Below the pieces are notes generated by a model. That model was not told the origin of the DNA. It did no database searches and worked only from the letters and a program-made list of their open reading frames with translations. 39,491 nucleotides of DNA from a bacterium (lineage in GTDB: Bacteria; Actinomycetota; Acidimicrobiia; Acidimicrobiales; Ilumatobacteraceae): contig JAPOKO010000011.1 in assembly GCA_029977615.1 (NCBI GenBank), forward strand, positions 1 through 39,491, given 5' to 3'. The position numbers and the translations under genes were made by a program. Positions 19,368 to 26,898 of this stretch are shown here, piece by piece (the stretch's first letter is position 1; every line of letters starts with the position of its first letter).

Positions 19368-20093
19368 TTACAAAGAGCGAGTGCGGGTGACAACGACGGT
19401 TGCTTCGCTTAACGCTTCATGAATGCGTGGATGCGCACCGTCTAACCACCAAGTGGCGCCGCTACCTGCCAGCACTGGCATTTGTCCGCTGGCTTCGCGA
19501 ATGCGATCGCGCCACCGTGCGAGTCGAGGTTCTACGGCAACCGCAGCAGGTTCTAAATCGTTAGGTCCGTCATGCTGTGCATGAAGTGAATCAAAAGCTT
19601 TGTACACCGCTGGAGTGGAAACCCCAAACGGCGGCACCACGAGTGTGATTTCGCGCGCAACATGTGGCAGCGATTCAAGCACTTCGCCAATTCCTGTCAC
19701 CCGTGCACGACCACCGAGCATGCAGAACGGAATATCTGCGCCGAGGTGAGAAGCGGCGACGTAGTCGGAGTATCCGGCCCAGCGCAGCACTGCTGCTGCG
19801 TCTGACGAGCCACCGCCAAGTCCGCCACCGTGTGGAATATTTTTTTCGACATGTACGTGAGCTGTTTTCCCACAGAGATGCAATGCGCGGTTCACAAGAT
19901 TGCTGTCATCGGTTGGGACACCACGTGCAAATGGTCCACTTACCGACATTCCTGATTTGCCTTCTGAAATGGTGAGTACGTCATGTAACTCAAGCGACAC
20001 CATTTCGGCATCAATCAGATGAAAACCATCTTCGCGCAAGCCAGTGACTTTGAGCGACAAGGTGAGTTTCGCTGGAGCAATGATGTAGGTCAT
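19368..20093 (-). CDS. ispE: 4-diphosphocytidyl-2-C-methyl-D-erythritol kinase
   Basis: A 241-residue GHMP kinase that phosphorylates CDP-methylerythritol in the MEP isoprenoid pathway. The N-terminus (IIAPAKLTLSLKVTG, with Lys9) and the glycine-rich ATP loop PHGGGLGGGSSDAA (87-100) are clear; Asp120 in LGADIPFCM is the expected catalytic base. The protein is shorter than the usual 280-300 residues, mainly in the C-terminal half. The frame is open for 105 codons upstream, antisense-like through ksgA, but the ATG at 20091-20093 follows the ksgA stop by one base and starts at the family N-terminus. The ksgA-ispE pair is classic for Actinobacteria. Confidence 0.92.
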   Translation of the reverse strand: MTYIIAPAKLTLSLKVTGLREDGFHLIDAEMVSLELHDVLTISEGKSGMSVSGPFARGVPTDDSNLVNRALHLCGKTAHVHVEKNIPHGGGLGGGSSDAAAVLRWAGYSDYVAASHLGADIPFCMLGGRARVTGIGEVLESLPHVAREITLVVPPFGVSTPAVYKAFDSLHAQHDGPNDLEPAAVAVEPRLARWRDRIREASGQMPVLAGSGATWWLDGAHPRIHEALSEATVVVTRTRSL

Positions 20094-20094
20094 G

Positions 20095-20919
20095 TCAGGC
20101 TTCCTGAGAGGCGATACACAGTCTGCCCCAAGCAGCAACATCAAGTTCTTCAGCGCGCGACTCTGGTGAAACACCTGCAGCAGCAAATTGCACCGGCGTA
20201 ACCATGTTGGAGAGACATCGTCGCAACATTTTTCGACGTTGACCAAAACCTGTGCGCACCAGTGCAAAGAGTTTCTGTGGGTCGACGTTTTCAACAGCTG
20301 GTGTTGGCCTGCGGCGAATGTCCACCATTGCTGACGACACATTCGGTTTCGGTAGAAACACTGTTGCAGGAACATCGGCGGCAATGAATGCCTCTGCCCA
20401 GTAAGCAATTTTTACGCTGACTGCTCCGTATGCAGGTGTGCGCGGTTTGGCAACGAAACGTTCGGCAACTTCTTTTTGCACCATGACGAGCATGTGGTCA
20501 ACTGCCGGTGCGCCATCGAGTAAGTCGGCAACAAGCGGAGTAGCAACGTTGTATGGCAAGTTGGCAATGACGTGCCACTTTGGCGAACGAGCAACGAGTG
20601 GTCGCCAATCTAAATTCATCGCATCAATGTGCAATACCTCAACGTTTGGTAGGTCTTTCACCACTTCGCGCAACACCGCAACAACGCCGTTGTCAATTTC
20701 AACGGCGACGATGGTGGCTCCGGTTTCGGCAAGAGCAAGCGTGAGTGATCCAAGGCCGGCACCAATTTCAAGAACAAAATCGTCTGGTCCAACGTTTGCT
20801 AATCGCGCAATTTTGCGGACCGTGTTTGGATCAACAAGAAAGTTCTGGCCGAATGCTCGTCGCGGCGCAAGACCGTGCTTGGTAAGCAGGTGCGAAATGT
20901 CGTTGTGAGAGTGCGTCAC
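20095..20919 (-). CDS. ksgA: 16S rRNA (A1518/A1519) dimethyltransferase
   Basis: A 274-residue KsgA/RsmA that dimethylates two adjacent adenines in helix 45 of 16S rRNA during small-subunit assembly. Motifs are FGQNFLVD at the N-terminus, the SAM-binding LEIGAGLGSLT, the catalytic NLPYN and the family PKPNVSSAMV. The start is a GTG (20917-20919) overlapping the stop of the upstream secreted-protein gene by four bases, and ispE begins one base after its stop. The C-terminal helical domain is present. The assignment is firm. Confidence 0.97.
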   Translation of the reverse strand: MTHSHNDISHLLTKHGLAPRRAFGQNFLVDPNTVRKIARLANVGPDDFVLEIGAGLGSLTLALAETGATIVAVEIDNGVVAVLREVVKDLPNVEVLHIDAMNLDWRPLVARSPKWHVIANLPYNVATPLVADLLDGAPAVDHMLVMVQKEVAERFVAKPRTPAYGAVSVKIAYWAEAFIAADVPATVFLPKPNVSSAMVDIRRRPTPAVENVDPQKLFALVRTGFGQRRKMLRRCLSNMVTPVQFAAAGVSPESRAEELDVAAWGRLCIASQEA

Positions 20920-21398
20920 CAGGTGATCTTTACGGGAATTGGCGCATCAATGAGGTCGGCTAGTTGCGTGAACTGAGTGGAATTCAATTGAACCGTCACA
21001 CCCACGGGGACACTTACGCCAAATGCACTGGTGCACTTGACGGATCGACCATTGTTGATGTTGGTGATGGTGAGTTGAACTCCAACTGGGGTCATTGCAG
21101 AAAAGCACACTGGGTTTGACGAATAGCCAAGCGCGGTAAATGTTGCTCGGCCGGTTAGAGAATTTGGGCTTGTTGCTGGGTAGGCGACTGCTGCCGAGCC
21201 AGATGGGGCAATTGGCGGAGGTCCACCAAGAATGACTGATTCGGGAATTTCGTTTTCAACTACTGGCGGGACAGTGGTGGTTGTTGTTGACGTTGTGGAT
21301 GATGATCCACCGGCAGCAAACGAAAACACCGTGAGAGCAAACAGCGTTAGGACGGAGAGTGCTCCAATTCGTCGACGCTCGTAAACCGAAAGAACCAC
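20916..21398 (-). CDS. Small secreted/anchored protein with a double-psi beta-barrel-like domain
   Basis: A 160-residue protein at the position where Actinobacteria often carry rpfB (between tatD and ksgA). A basic N-terminus and hydrophobic segment (about 11-30) act as a signal or anchor; a Ser/Thr/Pro linker follows (31-60). The C-terminal part (about 84-160) resembles the RlpA-like double-psi barrel: VGVQLTITNINNGRSVKC matches the GTxVRVTNxxNGRSV core, and a hydrophobic end (LADLIDAPIPVKITW) follows. The catalytic DRGP segment of RlpA transglycosylases is missing. Cys98 and Cys122 could form a disulfide. It overlaps ksgA by four bases. A cell-wall role is inferred; the domain match was made by eye. 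Confidence 0.6.
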   Translation of the reverse strand: MVLSVYERRRIGALSVLTLFALTVFSFAAGGSSSTTSTTTTTVPPVVENEIPESVILGGPPPIAPSGSAAVAYPATSPNSLTGRATFTALGYSSNPVCFSAMTPVGVQLTITNINNGRSVKCTSAFGVSVPVGVTVQLNSTQFTQLADLIDAPIPVKITW

Positions 21399-21408
21399 TG
21401 TCTAAACG

Positions 21409-22182
21409 CTACGGAGCAATGCCGGGAAACGCAAGGTATGCATTTTGCGTTGTGCTCTGCGCAAACCGCGCAACGGGTTCACCGCGAAGGTCGGCAATGA
21501 ACGTGCCAACAATTGGAACAAGAGCTGGTTGATTTGGTTTTCCGCGATGAGGAATTGGTGCAAGGAATGGCGCATCTGTTTCGAGCAATACGTGATCGAT
21601 AGGGCACCACTGTGCTGCGCGACGAACGTCATCTGCAGTTTTGAATGTGACGATTCCACTGAATGATAAGTAAGCACCGCGTTCTACGCACGAGCGCGCT
21701 TCCGCTTCGTCACCAGTGAAGCAATGAAAAATGGTTCGCGCAGGAACACCCTCGGAATCAAGCACATCAAACGTGTCTTGCCATGCGTTGCGTGTATGAA
21801 TAACCAGTGGAAGATCGAGCTCATTTGCTAACTGAATTTGAGCTGCAAATACCTCGCGTTGCACAGTTCGGTCCGAGTGGTCGTAGTAATAGTCGAGTCC
21901 ACATTCGCCAATTCCGACAACTTTCTTCGAACCAAGAAACGGCGTAACAGTGTCAACTCCATTTTTTGCATCGTGTGGGTGCAAGCCAACAGTTGCCCAC
22001 ACCTTCTCGTGTTGAGCAGCGATAGCAATTGCTTGTTGCGTTGTCTCGGCATCGGTGCCAATCACGATCATTTTGCTCACACCAGCTTCGCGAGCAGCTT
22101 CAATTGCGCTTACTTGTCCGCCTGGAATGTTGTCTTCGTAAACATGGCAATGAGTGTCAATCCACTCAAGTGTTGGACTCAT
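21409..22182 (-). CDS. tatD: TatD-family metal-dependent deoxyribonuclease
   Basis: A 257-residue TIM-barrel hydrolase of the TatD family (3'-5' DNase active with divalent metals). Metal ligands are visible in IDTHCHVY at the N-terminus, VGIGECGLDYYYD, PLVIHTRNAW, HCFTGD and LLETDAPFLAP. The frame continues 96 codons upstream inside metG, but the ATG at 22180-22182 overlaps the metG stop by four bases and gives the family N-terminus. The metG-tatD-ksgA neighbourhood is conserved. The protein is intact. Confidence 0.95.
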   Translation of the reverse strand: MSPTLEWIDTHCHVYEDNIPGGQVSAIEAAREAGVSKMIVIGTDAETTQQAIAIAAQHEKVWATVGLHPHDAKNGVDTVTPFLGSKKVVGIGECGLDYYYDHSDRTVQREVFAAQIQLANELDLPLVIHTRNAWQDTFDVLDSEGVPARTIFHCFTGDEAEARSCVERGAYLSFSGIVTFKTADDVRRAAQWCPIDHVLLETDAPFLAPIPHRGKPNQPALVPIVGTFIADLRGEPVARFAQSTTQNAYLAFPGIAP

Positions 22183-23684
22183 ACGGTGAGACGAGGGAAG
22201 AGTGGCTGACCCTTCACCACTGTTGTGCCGCCTGTGTATTGACCCCACTTGGTGTCCGCATGAATACGCAAGTCGGTGATGTTGCCGGTGAGACCAATGC
22301 GATTCCAAATTTCTTGCGTGGTGGTTGGTAGAGCAGGGTTCGCAAGAATCGTGACAATTCGTAGCGCTTCCAGTGCATCGCCCATCACCGTGTTCACCGC
22401 GTCGCCCGGTTCCATCTTCCATGGTTCGTTGTCTTCGAGGTAGGAGTTTGTGGCGCTGATGAGTTTCCACGTTGCTTCAAGTGCCTTACTCGGTTGTACG
22501 GTGGCCCATGCTTGAGCAGTTTCCGCAACCGCAGTTGCTGCAATTGCTGCAAGCGGGCTGTTTGCTGACGAAGCTGGACCAATTCCTCCACATTTCTTTT
22601 CGACAACAGTTGCAACACGCGCCGCCAAGTTGCCAAGGTTGTTCGCAAGGTCGCTATTGAAGCGTTTAATCAAACCTTCGTCGCTGAAGTCTCCATCGTT
22701 GCCATATGTGGTTTCGGCCAACACGTAGTAACGGAATCCATCAACACCAACAACGTCAATAAGGTCGAGTGGATTCACCACATTTCCCGTTGTTTTGCTC
22801 ATCTTTTCGCCATCAACTAGCAACCAGCCACCAACGGCCCAGCCTTTCGGCGGTTCAATACCTGCACTCATCAGCATTGCTGGCCAATACACGCAATGGA
22901 AACGAATGATGTCTTTACCGATGAAGTGGTAATCGACTGGCCAGTTTTCGGCGAATGCTTTGTCGTCAGTTCCGTAACCGACTGCAGTGATGTAGTTGGC
23001 AAGAGCGTCAAACCAAACGTAGGCAACATGCGATGGATCCCATGGCAACGGAATTCCCCATGTGAGTGTTTTGCGACTTACCGAGAAGTCGTGCAGCCCG
23101 CCCTTAATAAAACCAATCACTTCGTTCATGCGAAAGCCGGGAGTAATTGCGTTCGGATGATCCTCGTACCACTTCAACAATCGATCTTCGAAACGTGACA
23201 GACGGAAGAAGTAATTCTCTTCTTCTACGTATGTGGTTTCTTTCATGTGGATAGGGCACTTGCCGTCAATGAGTTCTTCTTCAATGAAGTACGCCTCGCA
23301 TGCAACGCAATACTGACCGCGGTACATGTCGGCTTCAATGTCACCAGCGTCGTAACAAGCCTGCAGCAACTTTTTTACGCCGGCAGCATGTCGAGGTTCA
23401 GTGGTGCGAATGAAATCGTCATGTGTGATGTTCAAGCGTTCCCATGCTTGAGCGAACAGCGGGGCAATGGAGTCGGCAAACTCCTTCGGCGATACCCCAG
23501 CAGAGTCGGCTGCCTGCTGAATTTTCAGGCCGTGCTCGTCGGTGCCTGTAAGCAGGTGCACATCTTCGCCCAGCAGGCGGTGCCAGCGGGAAACAGCGTC
23601 GGCCACGATGGTGGTGTACGCGTGACCCAAGTGCGGTTTGGCGTTGACGTAATAAATAGGGGTCGTCGCGCTGAACTTTGTCAC
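22179..23684 (-). CDS. metG: Methionyl-tRNA synthetase
   Basis: A 501-residue class I synthetase that charges tRNA-Met. The HIGH motif is PHLGHAYTT, the KMSKS motif is KMSKTTGN, and a zinc-knuckle region is seen in YCVACEAYF and GKCPIH. The length fits the short form without a C-terminal tRNA-binding dimerisation domain. The start is a GTG at 23682-23684; it lies 25 bases from the divergent thioesterase gene, so both genes must have very short leaders. tatD overlaps its stop. Confidence 0.97.
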   Translation of the reverse strand: MTKFSATTPIYYVNAKPHLGHAYTTIVADAVSRWHRLLGEDVHLLTGTDEHGLKIQQAADSAGVSPKEFADSIAPLFAQAWERLNITHDDFIRTTEPRHAAGVKKLLQACYDAGDIEADMYRGQYCVACEAYFIEEELIDGKCPIHMKETTYVEEENYFFRLSRFEDRLLKWYEDHPNAITPGFRMNEVIGFIKGGLHDFSVSRKTLTWGIPLPWDPSHVAYVWFDALANYITAVGYGTDDKAFAENWPVDYHFIGKDIIRFHCVYWPAMLMSAGIEPPKGWAVGGWLLVDGEKMSKTTGNVVNPLDLIDVVGVDGFRYYVLAETTYGNDGDFSDEGLIKRFNSDLANNLGNLAARVATVVEKKCGGIGPASSANSPLAAIAATAVAETAQAWATVQPSKALEATWKLISATNSYLEDNEPWKMEPGDAVNTVMGDALEALRIVTILANPALPTTTQEIWNRIGLTGNITDLRIHADTKWGQYTGGTTVVKGQPLFPRLTV

Positions 23685-23709
23685 GTATCCACACTAATAG
23701 TCTGACTGG

Positions 23710-24510
23710 GTGACTTTTGCCTTTGATTTAGCAACTGCAGTAACCGATATCGGCAACGGCGTGTACTCGGGTGCAGTGCATGACGGATGGGATATTCGCG
23801 GGAACGCAAATGGCGGATATGTAATGGCGCTACTTGCGAATGCAATGCGCACTGCAGCAAACCGACCAGATCCAATTTCTCTCACGTTGCATTACCTTGC
23901 TCCGCTGCCACCAGGTGATTTTGAAATTCATGCACAAGTGGTGAAGCAAGGTCGCAGGTTCACCACTGTGAGTGCATCCATGATGTTTGGCGGTCGTGAA
24001 GCGGTGAGAGCACTTGGCGCGTTTAGTGAAGCCCCTGCAGTTGATGGTGCAATGCGACATAACGGCACGCCATTATGCGACCTACCTTCATACGAAGAGT
24101 GCCTGCGCCGAACACCAGAAGGCGAAAACATTCCGCTTGCACTGATGAGCAAGTTGGATTTGCGTTTACACCCTGACGACCGCGGTTTCGCAATTGGTAA
24201 GCCAAATGGCGTTCCACGCATTCGTGGATGGTTTGCATTTGCCGACAGTCGCCCAAACGACACCTTGTCTGTGTTGCTTGCTGCCGATGCATTTCCGCCA
24301 CCAGTGTTCAACTTGCTTGCCGTTCCGGGTTGGGTGCCAACGGTGGAGTTCACCGTGCATATGCGGGCAGTACCTGCTCCTGGCCCATTGCGGTGTGAAT
24401 TCACTGCAAAAGAAATTCAGGGCGGAATGTTTGAAGAAGACGGAATTATCTGGGACGAAAACGGAGTGCTCGTCGCACAGTCGCGACAAATTGGTTTAAT
24501 CCCGCTCTGA
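23710..24510 (+). CDS. Acyl-CoA thioesterase, TesB-like double-hotdog
   Basis: A 266-residue double-hotdog protein of the TesB-like thioesterase group. The first repeat includes GNANGGYVMALLANAM and SLTLHYLAPLPPGDFE, and the second contains PTVEFTVHMRAVPAPG near residue 215, with the terminal FEEDGIIWDENGVLVAQSRQ typical of this family. Members cleave acyl-CoA esters; the chain preference cannot be read here. The start is a GTG without a clear Shine-Dalgarno, possibly leaderless given the 25-base gap to divergent metG. The convergent rsmI stop is three bases away, with a small TGATC/GATCA inverted repeat (24508-24524) spanning both stops. Confidence 0.82.
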   Translation: MTFAFDLATAVTDIGNGVYSGAVHDGWDIRGNANGGYVMALLANAMRTAANRPDPISLTLHYLAPLPPGDFEIHAQVVKQGRRFTTVSASMMFGGREAVRALGAFSEAPAVDGAMRHNGTPLCDLPSYEECLRRTPEGENIPLALMSKLDLRLHPDDRGFAIGKPNGVPRIRGWFAFADSRPNDTLSVLLAADAFPPPVFNLLAVPGWVPTVEFTVHMRAVPAPGPLRCEFTAKEIQGGMFEEDGIIWDENGVLVAQSRQIGLIPL

Positions 24511-24513
24511 TCG

Positions 24514-25347
24514 TTATTTGATCATCAGCGCAAGTTCGTACACCCTGCGCTTTGGTGCACCAAATTTGGCGGCCACTCGTGCAGCCGCATCTTTCTTGCT
24601 CGCTCCGCTATTCAATTCATCGCGCAACGCTTGATTCAATTCATCATCTGTTGGAGGTGCAGGTGGTTTTGCACCTTCAAGAATGAGCACGTATTCGCCG
24701 CGAGGTTCTTCGGACTTTGAATGCTTATGCGCATCGTGCAATGTTCCGCGCCACATTTCTTCGTGCATCTTTGTTAACTCGCGGGCAAGCACGATTCGGC
24801 GCAACGATCCACATGCAACTTCAAGGTCGGCAAGTGTGCGCTCAAGTCGGTGAGGCGCTTCGTACAACACGACGGTGCGTTGTTCATCAACAAGTTGCGC
24901 AATGCGATCGCTTCGTTCGCCGCCACTGCGTGGCAGGAAACCTTCGAAGACAAATCGCGAAGTGGATAAACCGCTCATCACTAGCGCCATAGTGAGTGCC
25001 GATGGCCCAGGAATAGAAGAAATGGTGATGCCGGCAAGAACTGCGGCTTTCACCAGTCGTTCGCCCGGGTCGCTAATGCCAGGAGTGCCAGCGTCGCTAA
25101 CCAATGCAACTTCAGTTCCGCTCAGCAGTTTGCCCACTACGTCATCGCAAGCATCAAATTCGGTGTGTTCGTTAATGACAATGTACTTCTTGCCGGAAAT
25201 GCCCAGGTGTTGCAGCAGCATTCCTGTGCGGCGAGTGTCTTCGCAACACACCACATCGGCTGCTTGAAGCGCTTCGATTGCGCGAGGTGAAATATCGCTC
25301 AAGTTGCCAATTGGTGTTGCCACCAATGTGAGCGTTCCCGAAGTCAT
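24514..25347 (-). CDS. rsmI: 16S rRNA (C1402-2'-O) methyltransferase
   Basis: A 277-residue RsmI that methylates the ribose of C1402 in 16S rRNA. The tetrapyrrole-methylase fold is evident from TLVATPIGNLSDISPRA, CCEDTRRT, the SAM-binding LVSDAGTPGISDPG and IPGPSAL. A C-terminal helical extension (about 230-277) is also typical. The ATG at 25345-25347 overlaps the DUF192 stop by four bases, so the two are coupled. The rsmI-metG-tatD-ksgA cluster is common, although here a plus-strand thioesterase gene separates rsmI from metG. Confidence 0.96.
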   Translation of the reverse strand: MTSGTLTLVATPIGNLSDISPRAIEALQAADVVCCEDTRRTGMLLQHLGISGKKYIVINEHTEFDACDDVVGKLLSGTEVALVSDAGTPGISDPGERLVKAAVLAGITISSIPGPSALTMALVMSGLSTSRFVFEGFLPRSGGERSDRIAQLVDEQRTVVLYEAPHRLERTLADLEVACGSLRRIVLARELTKMHEEMWRGTLHDAHKHSKSEEPRGEYVLILEGAKPPAPPTDDELNQALRDELNSGASKKDAAARVAAKFGAPKRRVYELALMIK

Positions 25348-25694
25348 GTGTTTCTCACTTCAATCACATCGCCAACCTTAAGGTTCCAGCGCTCAAATGA
25401 ACCAGCACCGGCTTCAACAACAGTCTTGCAACGGCTGACTGGCGCAGAAATACGGAGCGGCTTTATTCGTTCGGTCTTGATCACCGTTCCCAATGCATCT
25501 AGATACGCAACATCTAGTGGCACTTTTACGCCAACGGTGTGAATCCACTTGCACTGCGTAATCACCATTGCATTTTCAACCGATGTGCGGCCAATGAGAC
25601 CTTTGCGGCGACTCTGTGGTGTATCGGCAACGTCGGCGCTTGCAAGCACATCTCCCGAGCGCATCAGCCATGCTGAACGAAACTCGGTGTTCAT
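25344..25694 (-). CDS. DUF192 family protein
   Basis: A 116-residue DUF192 protein. The family pattern is clear: ADTPQSRRKGLIGR, then MVITQCKWIHTVGVKVPLDVAYLD, then VVEAGAGSFERWNLKVGDVIEV. The family has no established biochemical role. There is no signal peptide, in contrast to many DUF192 proteins that are exported. It lies between ychF (6 bases) and rsmI (four-base overlap), so it is probably part of one minus-strand unit with them. Confidence 0.88.
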   Translation of the reverse strand: MNTEFRSAWLMRSGDVLASADVADTPQSRRKGLIGRTSVENAMVITQCKWIHTVGVKVPLDVAYLDALGTVIKTERIKPLRISAPVSRCKTVVEAGAGSFERWNLKVGDVIEVRNT

Positions 25695-25700
25695 GATTTC

Positions 25701-26798
25701 CTAGCTGTTGTGGCGAATTTCGAGAACGTCGCCATCGACTACTTCGTAGTCTTTGCCTTCAACGCGAATTTTGCCCAAGTCTTTCGCTTTATTCCACGAA
25801 CCAATTTCCAAGAGTTCATCCCACGCAATGACGTCGGCGCGAATGAATCCACGTTGCAAGTCGGAGTGAATCTTTCCTGCGCACTCTGGTGCTTTTGCAC
25901 CTGCATTAAATGTCCATGCGCGAGTTTCTTTTTCGCCCGTAGTGAAATACGTGCGCAAACCAAGTAGGTGATACGCAGAACGAATCATGCGGGGTAGTGC
26001 ACCTTCACCAAGGCCAAGTGCTTCAAGCATGTCGATGCGATCTTGTCCGGTGAGTTGGGCTGCTTCGGCTTCAAGCTGCACGCTCATGCCGAGAACTTCA
26101 ATGTTGTGTTCGCTTGCCGAACCTGGAGGTGCAAGCTCTGCGCGAACGCGCGCTTCCATTTCAGGAATGGTGTCAAGCGCATCTTCTGCAACGTTGACCA
26201 CGGCAAGAACTTGCCGCGTGGTGAGCAAGAAGTGTGGTGCAAGAAGTTCGAGGTCGTCTTTGCTTAAACCTGCGCGATACAGAGGGCGACCTTCTGCAAG
26301 GTGTGCTTGTGCTCGTTCGAGCGCGCCCATCTCGTCGCCGAGCGACTTGTCCATGCGCGCGGCTTTCTGTGCGCGATTGATTCGTGTCTCCACGGTTTCA
26401 AGGTCGGCGAGTGCAAGTTCAATTTCTACAACGCGCAAGTGTTCAAGTGGATCGGACGGACCAGGGATGTCGTCGTCAACAAATGCGCGAAGCACAAACA
26501 CGATTGCATCGACTTCGCGAATGTTGGCAAGAAACTTGTTGCCAAGTCCTTCACCCTTGCTTGCACCTTCAACGAGTCCACCAATGTCGACCACTTCGAC
26601 TGTTGCGTATACCGTGCGTTGTGTCTTTGACATTTCAGCAAGTGCTTCAAGACGCGGGTCGAGCACTTTGGCCACACCAATGTTTGGGTCCTTCGTGGCA
26701 AATGGGTATGGGGCTGCCAAGGCGGCACCGTTCGTGAGTGCGTTATATAAAGATGACTTGCCGGCGTTGGGCAAGCCGACGAGACCAAAGCGTTCCAT
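25701..26798 (-). CDS. ychF: Redox-responsive P-loop ATPase YchF/OLA1
   Basis: A 365-residue YchF, a universally conserved Obg-family P-loop protein that binds ATP rather than GTP and associates with ribosomes. The P-loop is GLPNAGKSS at residues 7-15; the switch-like VVDIGGLVEGASKGEGLGN follows, and NVAED replaces the guanine-specific NKxD, as expected. The C-terminal TGS-like domain ends the protein (IRVEGKDYEVVDGDVLEI). It is divergent from sufB, with a 100-bp gap that holds candidate regulatory repeats. The long plus-strand frame through it is only antisense. Confidence 0.96.
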   Translation of the reverse strand: MERFGLVGLPNAGKSSLYNALTNGAALAAPYPFATKDPNIGVAKVLDPRLEALAEMSKTQRTVYATVEVVDIGGLVEGASKGEGLGNKFLANIREVDAIVFVLRAFVDDDIPGPSDPLEHLRVVEIELALADLETVETRINRAQKAARMDKSLGDEMGALERAQAHLAEGRPLYRAGLSKDDLELLAPHFLLTTRQVLAVVNVAEDALDTIPEMEARVRAELAPPGSASEHNIEVLGMSVQLEAEAAQLTGQDRIDMLEALGLGEGALPRMIRSAYHLLGLRTYFTTGEKETRAWTFNAGAKAPECAGKIHSDLQRGFIRADVIAWDELLEIGSWNKAKDLGKIRVEGKDYEVVDGDVLEIRHNS

Positions 26799-26844
26799 AA
26801 GAGATAGTCACGCTATCTGTGAGCCCGATGTGGCATGGGGTTCG

Positions 26845-26888
26845 GTAATTGTTACTATGGCGGTAGTAGTAATTCCCCTAACCGTTAG
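26845..26888 (+). promoter_or_regulatory. Candidate suf promoter with two inverted repeats
   Basis: The 100-bp ychF-sufB gap holds GTAA-TTG-TTAC (26845-26855, centre 26850) and CTAAC-C-GTTAG (26878-26888, centre 26883), both exact inverted repeats of 11 bases with centres 33 bp apart, about three helical turns. A -10-like TACTAT (26853-26858) overlaps the first; no convincing -35 was found. The arrangement would suit a dimeric repressor such as SufR/IscR-like regulators, but neither repeat matches a consensus that I can confirm. Confidence 0.35.
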
Positions 26889-26898
26889 AGAGCCCCTT

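Noticed and set aside
20094..20408. 105-codon upstream extension of ispE
   Set aside because: It runs through ksgA on the same strand and carries no GHMP kinase similarity; the ATG one base after the ksgA stop fits the family N-terminus.
22183..22470. 96-codon upstream extension of tatD
   Set aside because: It lies inside metG in another frame; the ATGA overlap with the metG stop gives the proper TatD start.
24508..24524. TGATC/GATCA inverted repeat at the thioesterase-rsmI junction as a terminator
   Set aside because: The stem is only 5 bp without a T-tract and it overlaps both stop codons, so no claim is made.
25987..26898. Long plus-strand open frame upstream of sufB, antisense to ychF, in frame with SufB
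   Set aside because: Its residues are Ser/Arg-rich antisense translation of ychF with no domain; SufB homology begins after the GTG at 26899, so it is not an N-terminal fusion.
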